Shown: piece by piece, positions 1-7,455 of the stretch | How positions within the stretch are numbered: position 1 is the stretch's first letter | Layout: each line of letters begins with the position of its first letter | DNA from: an uncultured Propionibacteriaceae bacterium | GTDB taxonomy: Bacteria; Actinomycetota; Actinomycetes; Propionibacteriales; Propionibacteriaceae | Direction: 5' to 3' | Assembly: GCA_936941515.1 (NCBI GenBank) | Contig: CAKZJI010000432.1 | Span: 1 to 10,078, forward strand | Length of the DNA: 10,078 bases | The notes under the pieces: generated by a model | Database searches by the model: none | Seen by the model: the letters and a program-made list of their open reading frames with translations, nothing else | What the model was told of the DNA's origin: nothing | Program-made: the position numbers and the translations under genes

Positions 1-558
1 AGCAACATCATCACCGATGTCTACGACGTCGCGACGACGATGCAGGGTGATCAGACCCTGAAGCCCGATGAGTGGGGCTCCCCAATTCGGCTGGGGTGGA
101 GCAACGTGCACTTCAAGAGCAACCGCATCACCCGCTGCAGCCAGTCTTTCGAGGTGTGGTCCCGAGGCACAGACTTCAGCTCGGAGTCGGGCTTCTCCAA
201 CTGCTCGTTCACTCAGAACAACTGTACCGATGCGGGTGTGGGGTGGGGCTATGAGGCCCGTCCCAACAAGGACGAGGGCGGCGTTCACCTGCTGTCCTAC
301 GCTGAACAGCTCCCGATTGACATCACCGTCACCGGCAACCGCTTCGTCAATGCCGTCAATGCCTACATCTATCGGGCCGAGAAGTTCAACACCAAGATGA
401 GCATTGATGAGAACACCATCCAGTTGAAGGCCGGGCAGCGCCTGCAGGCCCAGAGCGGCGAGCCGGGCGACCCGCAGCAGCTGGAGACCATCGAACAGCA
501 TGTTGAATGGTCGAAGGCAACCGGGATCGACGCCAACAGCACATTCATCATTGAATGA
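1..558 (+). CDS. Right-handed parallel beta-helix protein, C-terminal part (cut by left edge)
   Basis: The frame is open from base 1 to the TGA at 556–558, giving 185 residues of a larger protein whose start lies outside the window. It aligns almost end to end with the C-terminal part of the next gene. Shared blocks are DVATTMQGDQ, RCSQSFE.W, NCSFT, DAGVGWG, DEGGVHLL, NAVNAY and NTIQLKAGQ, and three cysteines are conserved. Short Asn- and Gly-rich strand repeats (N.I, GNRF, ENTI) are typical of parallel beta-helix carbohydrate-active or surface proteins. Against its paralogue it has an insertion of about 8 residues after MQGDQ and a Gly/Pro/Gln-rich insertion of about 9 residues before the ETIEQH block. 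By analogy with its neighbour it is probably exported. No catalytic residues can be assigned, so substrate and activity are unknown; fold confidence is good, function is not. Confidence 0.8.
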   Translation, partial: SNIITDVYDVATTMQGDQTLKPDEWGSPIRLGWSNVHFKSNRITRCSQSFEVWSRGTDFSSESGFSNCSFTQNNCTDAGVGWGYEARPNKDEGGVHLLSYAEQLPIDITVTGNRFVNAVNAYIYRAEKFNTKMSIDENTIQLKAGQRLQAQSGEPGDPQQLETIEQHVEWSKATGIDANSTFIIE

Positions 559-575
559 CGCCATCCCTCACTTCG

Positions 576-593
576 CGGGCTTCTGAGAGCCCG
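576..593. terminator. Small hairpin after the first beta-helix gene
   Basis: A perfect 6-bp inverted repeat, CGGGCT and AGCCCG, is separated by 6 bases and begins 18 bases after the stop at 558. No T-run follows, so it would be at most a weak, Rho-assisted or RNA-stabilising structure. It sits directly before a stronger hairpin. Confidence 0.35.
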
Positions 594-595
594 TG

Positions 596-630
596 GGCCG
601 GGCGATTGTCCATGGTGGAATCGCCCGGCC
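596..630. terminator. Strong 12-bp hairpin, probable terminator of the first beta-helix gene
   Basis: A perfect 12-bp inverted repeat (GGCCGGGCGATT at 596–607 and its complement at 619–630) encloses an 11-base loop. It lies 38 bases past the stop of the upstream gene and about 180 bases before the next start. The stem is very GC-rich and there is no clear T-tract, which is common for actinobacterial terminators. Together with the hairpin at 576–593 it suggests the two paralogues are transcribed separately. Confidence 0.5.
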
Positions 631-699
631 ACTCCGAGACTCCGCCGATAGGGTCAGGCAGATCTTGCGGCTCCCTCCGGGGGTCGGCCTGTCTCGGCT

Positions 700-719
700 C
701 CAATTGGAAATCGAATTGG
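700..719. promoter_or_regulatory. Inverted repeat upstream of the second beta-helix gene, candidate operator
   Basis: CCAATT at 700–705 and AATTGG at 714–719 form a perfect 6-bp inverted repeat with an 8-base spacer. The left arm is itself part of the 8-bp palindrome CCAATTGG, so AATTGG also recurs directly at 12-base spacing. It lies about 90 bases before the preferred start and is AT-rich against a GC-rich background. I found no -35/-10 pair with normal spacing nearby, so the regulatory role is inference. Confidence 0.3.
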
Positions 720-799
720 TCTTGCGCCCCTATCGCATCATCCAGCACTCATCGGCGGTTCAATTTCTGTTGGGGATAGGTGCGCAAGACCCGGACCTT

Positions 800-807
800 A
801 AGGAAGG
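800..807 (+). promoter_or_regulatory. Ribosome binding site that decides the start at 810
   Basis: AAGGAAGG lies just upstream of the ATG at 810; its AAGGA core leaves a 5-base spacer. The upstream in-frame GTG at 780 has only GGGGA before it and would place ten extra residues ahead of the twin-arginine signal. The ATG is therefore preferred. Confidence 0.55.
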
Positions 808-809
808 CC

Positions 810-2195
810 ATGTCCGTCAAACGTCGTACAATCCTCACCACAGCAGCCGCTTTGCCTGCAGTGTCCCTGCTTGCGGGGGCACCGCGCGCCTCAGCCGCCA
901 CTGGGCGCACTTACTACGTGGCCCAGGATGGCAATGACCAGGCTGCCGGCACCTCGGAAGGCGCGCCCTGGAAGTCGATCAACCGGGTTAATGAGGCCTT
1001 CGCGAAAGGGCAGGTCGTTCGCGGCGACAGCGTCCTGTTCAAGCGTGGGCAAAGCTTCTATGGTGAGTTCTCCAACCTGGGAAGCTTCGGAGATAGTGGG
1101 GAAAACCTCACCCTCGGATCCTATGGCTCTGGTGATCTCCCCAAGATCCTCGGATACAAGGTGCTAAACAAGCCTCAGGCCTGGAAGAGCGCAGGAAACG
1201 GCCTGTGGCAGATCGACCTGTTCGACACCAACAACTACAGTGGCAACACGTCATCGGTCGCTGGGAAGCGATGGAATGTCGGTCAGCTGTGGGTCAACGG
1301 CAAGCTCTATCCCGTCAAAAAAGATTCCCCAAGTGAGTTGAAGTCCGACTGGGAATTCTGTTCAGAGGGAGGCAAGGGCAGTGCGAAGCTGACGGTGCGG
1401 GCCCCGCAGAATCCAGCCGAGGCCGGAGAGGTCCTTGTCGCGGTTGATGGCAACCTCGTTGATGTCGCCTGGTCGAAGAACATCACGATTCAGGAACTGC
1501 ACCTGATGGGCATCGGAGGACACGGCGTGAGTATGGGCGAGAAGGCATCCGGCATCACGATCAAGAACAACCGCATCAGCTGGATTGGTGGCAGCTACAC
1601 GCCGAACGGAAGCCTTCGGTATATCCGCTATGGCAATGGCATCCAGGCCTGGATCGGCAGCAAGGACGTGCTCGCCGAGGGCAACACCATTGAGGAGGTC
1701 TTCGACGTCGCCGCCACCATGCAGGGCGACCAGTGGGGCGAACACTTTGGGTGGCAGAACGTGCACTACAAGAACAACCACATCGCGCGGTGCAGTCAGT
1801 CCTTTGAGGCGTGGTCCGCCGGGAAAAACAGAGGTGCAGGTACCGGCTTCCAGAACTGCTCCTTCACCGGCAACAAATGCGCCGATGCGGGAGTGGGCTG
1901 GGGTCAGGCAGTCCGTGTAAATCCAGATGAGGGCGGCGTGCATCTGCTGACCTATGACACGCAGCTTCCGATGGATCTCAAGATCACGGGGAACAATTTC
2001 GTTGGCGCCGTGAATGCCTACATGTACCGGTTTGAAGGCGCTAATGCGCTGCACAAGGCGATCATTGATGGCAACACGATCCAGCTGAAGGCTGGGCAGA
2101 AGCTGCAGCAGCAGCGCTCGGAAACCATCGAGCAGCATGATGCATGGTCTAGTGCCACGGGCTTTGACAAGAACAGCCAGTTCACCATCGGCTGA
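810..2195 (+). CDS. Tat-exported right-handed parallel beta-helix protein
   Basis: This 461-residue protein begins with a twin-arginine signal: KRRT at residues 4–7, an Ala/Leu-rich core, and a probable signal-peptidase site after ASA at residues 27–29. The mature part opens with TYYVAQDGNDQAAGT…PWKSI and GDSVLFKRG, the usual N-terminal signature of secreted beta-helix proteins such as polysaccharide-lyase-like proteins. Asn/Gly-rich strand repeats follow (ITIQELHLMGI, ITIKNNRI, VLAEGNTI, VHYKNNHI, LKITGNNF, AIIDGNTI). It should be exported folded, to the outside or the cell wall; there is no LPXTG or C-terminal membrane anchor. Its C-terminal part duplicates the gene cut by the left edge. 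Polysaccharide lyase, glycosidase or plain binding protein are all possible. A longer reading from GTG 780 is possible but less likely. Confidence 0.85.
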   Translation: MSVKRRTILTTAAALPAVSLLAGAPRASAATGRTYYVAQDGNDQAAGTSEGAPWKSINRVNEAFAKGQVVRGDSVLFKRGQSFYGEFSNLGSFGDSGENLTLGSYGSGDLPKILGYKVLNKPQAWKSAGNGLWQIDLFDTNNYSGNTSSVAGKRWNVGQLWVNGKLYPVKKDSPSELKSDWEFCSEGGKGSAKLTVRAPQNPAEAGEVLVAVDGNLVDVAWSKNITIQELHLMGIGGHGVSMGEKASGITIKNNRISWIGGSYTPNGSLRYIRYGNGIQAWIGSKDVLAEGNTIEEVFDVAATMQGDQWGEHFGWQNVHYKNNHIARCSQSFEAWSAGKNRGAGTGFQNCSFTGNKCADAGVGWGQAVRVNPDEGGVHLLTYDTQLPMDLKITGNNFVGAVNAYMYRFEGANALHKAIIDGNTIQLKAGQKLQQQRSETIEQHDAWSSATGFDKNSQFTIG

Positions 2196-2214
2196 TCACT
2201 CAAAAAGGCCTTAC

Positions 2215-2288
2215 GCTCGGGGCCGACAGGCGGTATAGAGATAGAAACTGGTCAGGCGACCACGGAATACCGCCTGTCGACCCCGAGC
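2215..2288 (-). terminator. 74-bp long-stem hairpin, terminator between convergent genes
   Basis: Arms at 2215–2235 and 2268–2288 are 21 bases each and pair at all but one position. At that position (2223/2280) the plus-strand RNA has a C·A mismatch, whereas the minus-strand RNA has a G·U wobble and pairs throughout. The 32-base loop holds a second hairpin, TGGTC (2249–2253) with GACCA (2258–2262). The element begins 2 bases after the stop of the leftward GH4 gene. In that direction it is followed by a run of five T (complement of 2202–2206), so it fits an intrinsic terminator for that gene and may also stop the beta-helix gene. The stem is unusually long for a plain terminator. Confidence 0.6.
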
Positions 2289-2290
2289 TG

Positions 2291-3676
2291 TTAGGTGAGG
2301 TAGCTGAGGCCCGGGAACTCCTGCTGGGCGCGTTCCAGCAGCACCCGGGCCACACCCGCGCCGTCGATCAGCGGATGATGGGCGAATGCCGCGACGGCTA
2401 GGTCGCGGCGAGCCTCCAGCGCAGCACGGATGACCAACTGCTCCGCATGCTTGACCGACTGCACCAGGCCGACGGCGTGCGCAGGCAGCGGGGAGATCGG
2501 CAGAGAAGTCACCCCGGTTGCGTCGATGCGGCACGGAGCCTCAATGACGGCGTCATCCGGCAGCTCCGACAGCCTGCCCGCGTTGCGGACGTTGACGATC
2601 AGATCGGTGGTCTCATCGAAGGCCAGCGCCTTCATCACAGCCAGCGCCACCCGGTCATACCCACCGGACTCCAGGTCCTCCGCGTCGCGTTCCACACCGC
2701 CGGCCGCGACGCGGTTGGAGGCCATATACGTCTCCTCCCGCCGCAGCCGCGTCTCCTCCCACAGCCTGTGTGCCTCGGAGCCGGTAAGGTCTGCGGCGCG
2801 GGTGTAGAAGTCCCGCTGCTGAGCTGCCAGGAACACGCCCCGTGTGGCCTCGGCCGCCTCGTCGGCCTCCCGAGTCTCGCGCGCGAAGTAGTAGTAGTGC
2901 AGGTATTCGTTCGGCACTGACCCGAGCAGCTGAATCCAGTCGGCGCCGAAGAGCCTACCCTCCTCGAAGGCCCCGATCAGCTCGGGACGCTCCAGCAGCA
3001 GCGGCAGGACATCTTCGCCATCGACCAGCAGCCGCTGCAGCCAGCCCAGATGGTTCAGTCCGGCGTAGTCGAGACGCACCCTGTCGTCCCCTGCCAGCAC
3101 CTGCGATGCGGCCTCGGGCGGAACGAGCCCCGCCGCCCCGAGTGTGGACAGCACCCGCCTGGCCAAGCCCAAGGGGGAGTCGCAGATGCCGATCACCCGG
3201 TCTCCCAGGATCTGGGAGCTGACCTCTGTGATGATGCCGGCCGGATTGGTGAAGTTGATCAGGTGAGCCTGGGGTGCGGCACGTGAGATGGCGTGGGCGA
3301 TCTCGACCGCCGTCGGAATGCCCCGCAGCGCATAGTTGAGCCCCCCGAATCCCGTGGTTTCCTGCCCCAACACCCCGCAGCAGCGTGCGATGCCCTCCTC
3401 CGCTGCGCGCCCCTGCGTGCCGCCGACGCGAATGGCGCTGAACACGAAGTCAGCCCCGGCGACGGCCTCCTCCAGGCCGGTGGCGAGGGTGACCAGGGGT
3501 GCATGGTGGTGGCCCTTTGCCATGGCACCCAGGATGGAGCGAATGACTCCCAGGCGAGCCGCATCGGTGTCCCAGAGGGTGAGGTGGGTGACGCGATGCT
3601 CGCTGTTGTCGGCCAGCAGGGTGCGGAACATTAGCGGGACGCGGAAACCCCCGCCGCCGAGCAGGGTCAGTTGCAT
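2291..3676 (-). CDS. Glycoside hydrolase family 4, probable 6-phospho-beta-glucosidase
   Basis: This 461-residue protein is a cytoplasmic NAD- and Mn-dependent GH4 enzyme that would split phosphorylated disaccharides (for example cellobiose-6-phosphate) after PTS uptake. The N-terminal dinucleotide-binding region starts LTLLGGGGFRVP (residues 3–14). Family landmarks follow: FGGLNYALRGIP (110–121), INFTNPAGIITE (140–151), the metal-ligand Cys in GICDSP (Cys165), the metal-ligand His in GLNHLGW (His209), and the Tyr-rich VPNEYLHYYYFAR (254–266), where the 6-phospho-beta-glucosidase branch has its catalytic Tyr. Length is normal for the family. The ATG is preceded by GGAGGT nine bases upstream. 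It diverges from guaB and stands alone; no PTS or regulator gene is visible. An alpha-specific member is less likely given the Tyr block; the exact sugar cannot be read. Confidence 0.88.
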   Translation of the reverse strand: MQLTLLGGGGFRVPLMFRTLLADNSEHRVTHLTLWDTDAARLGVIRSILGAMAKGHHHAPLVTLATGLEEAVAGADFVFSAIRVGGTQGRAAEEGIARCCGVLGQETTGFGGLNYALRGIPTAVEIAHAISRAAPQAHLINFTNPAGIITEVSSQILGDRVIGICDSPLGLARRVLSTLGAAGLVPPEAASQVLAGDDRVRLDYAGLNHLGWLQRLLVDGEDVLPLLLERPELIGAFEEGRLFGADWIQLLGSVPNEYLHYYYFARETREADEAAEATRGVFLAAQQRDFYTRAADLTGSEAHRLWEETRLRREETYMASNRVAAGGVERDAEDLESGGYDRVALAVMKALAFDETTDLIVNVRNAGRLSELPDDAVIEAPCRIDATGVTSLPISPLPAHAVGLVQSVKHAEQLVIRAALEARRDLAVAAFAHHPLIDGAGVARVLLERAQQEFPGLSYLT

Positions 3677-3685
3677 GGGCTCAGC

Positions 3686-3691
3686 ACCTCC
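3686..3691 (-). promoter_or_regulatory. Ribosome binding site of the GH4 gene
   Basis: On the minus strand GGAGGT lies nine bases before the ATG at 3676. It supports this start over any internal one. Confidence 0.6.
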
Positions 3692-3706
3692 GTGGAAACG
3701 AGAACC

Positions 3707-3724
3707 CTGACGGCGGGCCGCCAG
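3707..3724. promoter_or_regulatory. Imperfect palindrome in the GH4 leader, candidate operator
   Basis: CTGACGGCG and GGCCGCCAG form two 9-base halves; seven of nine positions in each half pair symmetrically, the misses being one arm base and the centre. It lies about 30–48 bases before the GH4 start, downstream of a possible minus-strand -10, where a sugar-responsive repressor would block transcription. The background is GC-rich, so chance is a real alternative. Confidence 0.22.
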
Positions 3725-3742
3725 GTCTGTGGCTCTTCCCGC

Positions 3743-3748
3743 ATCGTA
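3743..3748 (-). promoter_or_regulatory. Possible -10 box for the GH4 gene
   Basis: The minus strand reads TACGAT here, matching the actinobacterial TAnnnT pattern, about 67 bases before the start codon. No clear -35 lies 16–18 bases upstream, so support is weak. Confidence 0.2.
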
Positions 3749-3780
3749 GTGCCCCGAGAAGCCCCCGTCGTGGCGTCTAA

Positions 3781-5352
<1,572 letters not shown>

Positions 5353-5362
5353 CAGGAAAACG

Positions 5363-6466
5363 ATGTACGAATTCGGCCGCTCCAAGAACGCCACCCGCGG
5401 GTACTCCTTCGACGATGTCGCCATCGCTCCCGCGCGGCGCACCCGCTCCGAGTCGGAGGTGGATCTCCGCTGGCGCATCGACGCCGTCACCTTCGACGCC
5501 CCCATCGTCGCCGCCCCCATGGACTCGGTGATGTCTCCCGCCACCGCCATCGAGATGGGGCGCCTGGGCGGGCTGGGGGTGCTCAACCTGGAGGGCCTGT
5601 GGACCCGCTACGAGGATCCGTCCCCGGCCTACGAGCAACTCACCGAGCCCGCCGACCAGGTGACCACCACCCGCCGCCTGCAGCAGCTCTACGCCGAACC
5701 CATCAAGGCGGAACTGATCGAGGCCCGGCTGGCCGAGATCCGCGCTGCCGGAGTGCCGGTGGCGGGCGCGCTCTCGCCTGCCAGGACCCAGCAGTTCGCT
5801 GACGTCATCGAGCGGGCCGGGGTTGATTTCTTCGTGATCCGCGGCACGACGGTTTCCGCCGAGCACGTCGACGAGGCCGAGAACACCCTCAATCTGAAAG
5901 ATTTCATCTACCGCTTCGACGTGCCGGTGCTGGTAGGGGGGTGCGCCACCTACCGGATGGCCCTGCACCTGATGCGCGCGGGCGCCGCCGGGGTGCTCGT
6001 CGGATTCGGTGGCGGCGCCACCCACACCACCGCCTCGGTGCTGGGCATCGAGGTGCCGATGGCATCCGCCGTCGCCGATGTCGCGGAGGCCCGCCGCGAC
6101 TACCTGGAGGAGTCGGGCGGGCGCTACGTTCACCTGATCGCCGACGGTGCGGTCGGGAGATCCGGCGACATCGCCAAGGCCATCGCGTGCGGGGCCGACG
6201 CGGTGATGGTCGGCTCCCCGCTGGCGCGCGCCACCGAGGCCCCCGGCCGCGGCTGGCACTGGGGACCGGAGGCCTGGCACGCGACCCTGCCGCGCGGCGA
6301 GCGGGTGTTCTTCGAGCAGGTCGGTTCCCTGGCCGAGGTGGTCAACGGCCCCTCCCACCTGCCCGACGGAACCATGAACCTCGTCGGTGGGCTGCGCAAG
6401 GCCATGGCCTTGACCGGCTACACCGACATCAAGTCGTTCCAGCGAATAGACGTGATGGTGCACTGA
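5363..6466 (+). CDS. guaB3: GuaB3-family IMP dehydrogenase-related protein
   Basis: This 367-residue protein has the IMPDH/GMP reductase TIM-barrel fold without CBS domains and matches the actinobacterial GuaB3 family. Landmarks are RRTRSESEVD (25–34), APIVAAPMDSVMSP (46–59), GRLGGLGVLN (66–75), GRYVHLIADG and [22 protein letters not shown] (about 253–288), and MNLVGGLRKAM (338–348). In the loop where guaB has SICTT this protein reads ATHTT, so the catalytic Cys aligns with His221 and ordinary IMPDH chemistry is doubtful. The family's role in actinobacteria is not settled; CBS-less GuaB3 of cyanobacteria has been described as an active IMPDH. The ATG at 5363 has AGGA five bases upstream. The gene lies 10 bases after guaB and its stop overlaps the next start by one base, so it is cotranscribed. 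Confidence 0.9.
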   Translation: MYEFGRSKNATRGYSFDDVAIAPARRTRSESEVDLRWRIDAVTFDAPIVAAPMDSVMSPATAIEMGRLGGLGVLNLEGLWTRYEDPSPAYEQLTEPADQVTTTRRLQQLYAEPIKAELIEARLAEIRAAGVPVAGALSPARTQQFADVIERAGVDFFVIRGTTVSAEHVDEAENTLNLKDFIYRFDVPVLVGGCATYRMALHLMRAGAAGVLVGFGGGATHTTASVLGIEVPMASAVADVAEARRDYLEESGGRYVHLIADGAVGRSGDIAKAIACGADAVMVGSPLARATEAPGRGWHWGPEAWHATLPRGERVFFEQVGSLAEVVNGPSHLPDGTMNLVGGLRKAMALTGYTDIKSFQRIDVMVH

Positions 6467-6768
6467 TGGAAGTCGAGGAAGCCCGCCGGGAACTGCTGAG
6501 GCTGCGGGGCAGCATCGACAACATGGACTCGATGCTGGTGCACCTGCTGGCCGAACGTTTCAAGATCACCCAGCAGGTAGGAAGGCTGAAGGCCACCGCG
6601 GGTCTTCCACCAGCGGACCCGGACCGGGAAGCCCAGCAGATCCAACGGCTGCGTGCCCTGGCCGTCGAATCCGAATTGGACCCGGAGTTCGCGGAGAAGT
6701 TCATCACCTTCATCGTTCGTGAGGTGGTGCGGCACCACGAGCAGATCGCCGCGGGGGAAGCCTCTTGA
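6466..6768 (+). CDS. AroQ-class chorismate mutase
   Basis: This 100-residue all-helical protein would convert chorismate to prephenate for Phe/Tyr synthesis in the cytoplasm. Residues line up with the E. coli chorismate mutase domain at a constant +3 offset: Arg14, Arg31, Lys42, Asp51, Arg54 and Glu55 against Arg11, Arg28, Lys39, Asp48, Arg51 and Glu52. The equivalent of E. coli Gln88 falls on His91 if there is no gap, although Gln93 is close by. There is no signal peptide, so it is not the secreted form. The ATG overlaps the TGA of guaB3 by one base (TGATG) and no good ribosome binding site is seen, so translation is probably coupled. Stand-alone actinobacterial AroQ enzymes are often weak until bound by DAHP synthase; that partner is not in the window. 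Confidence 0.88.
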   Translation: MEVEEARRELLRLRGSIDNMDSMLVHLLAERFKITQQVGRLKATAGLPPADPDREAQQIQRLRALAVESELDPEFAEKFITFIVREVVRHHEQIAAGEAS

Positions 6769-6801
6769 CACCAGGGGGAGTGATTGATAGCCTTCTCGTG
6801 C

Positions 6802-7455
6802 ATGATGAGGTTATCTTTAAAATTCCTCTGGATTGCATCTGTTCTGGCCTCTTTCTTCCTGCTTGCAGCAGCTCCCGCAGGCGCGACTGATGGCGTTCGA
6901 GTCCGGTAGGACGACTCGCAGGCGGTCCCCTCGACTCTCTCGGATGATGAGTGGATTCGTGTGGATGAGTCGGAAGCAAAAGCTCTCGAGCGCGGTGACG
7001 ACTCGGTGATGGATAAATATTACGAGCAGCAAGATGGACAGGAGGCCGCGGGTGAAGCCGTGCCTCAAACCGTGGTGAAGAATCCTGACGGCTGCAGACT
7101 GAGGGTCGATGATGTCCACAGGCGAAAATCTTCTAACAATATCGGGTACAAGGTGCATGTGAGGTGTCTCAAACAGCCTGTCGGGATCTCCTTGTCCAAC
7201 GAACTTCAGAAGCACATAGTGGCATTCTGGTGGAATACCGAATTCACCAAAAACTATATTCTCACCGAGGCGGACTTGCGCCAGTCAACTCGTCGGAAGG
7301 GCTTCATGTACACGGATATCGACATGGTGTGCGGGAATCAAACCCCGTCTCGCTGGCGAGGGCAGACTTCCTCCACCATCAAAGCAAGTGATGGCTACAC
7401 CTACTACGCCCGACAGCTCACCCGGGAGAAAGAGCTCGAAGACTGTGGGACGTGA
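6802..7455 (+). pseudogene. Small secreted protein gene interrupted by an in-frame TAG after the signal peptide
   Basis: The ATG at 6802 (or 6805) opens a clear signal peptide: KFLWIASVLASFFLLAAAPAGA with a likely cut after AGA at residue 28. Codon 36 (6907–6909) is TAG, and the same frame then runs open to the TGA at 7453–7455. Intact, it would have about 217 residues. The mature part is unlike any family I can name: an acidic start (SDDEWIRVDESEAK), a middle with GCRLRVDDV…VRCLKQPVGISL, and an end with FMYTDIDMVCGN, SRWRGQTSS, YTYYARQL and a terminal CGT. It holds four cysteines, which suits disulphide bonds outside the cell. GTG 6961 could start a signal-less product, but no ribosome binding site supports it. 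The codons are more AT-rich than in guaB, hinting at a different origin. Nonsense mutation is the simplest reading; readthrough or a base-call error cannot be excluded. Confidence 0.65.

Noticed and set aside
1362..2138. 258-codon minus-strand open frame opposite the beta-helix gene
   Set aside because: No signature of a real protein, and it lies fully within a well-supported gene on the other strand.
5941..6465. Upstream extension of the chorismate mutase frame into guaB3
   Set aside because: The Arg-rich translation is a frame shadow of guaB3; the mutase family begins at the ATG overlapping the guaB3 stop.
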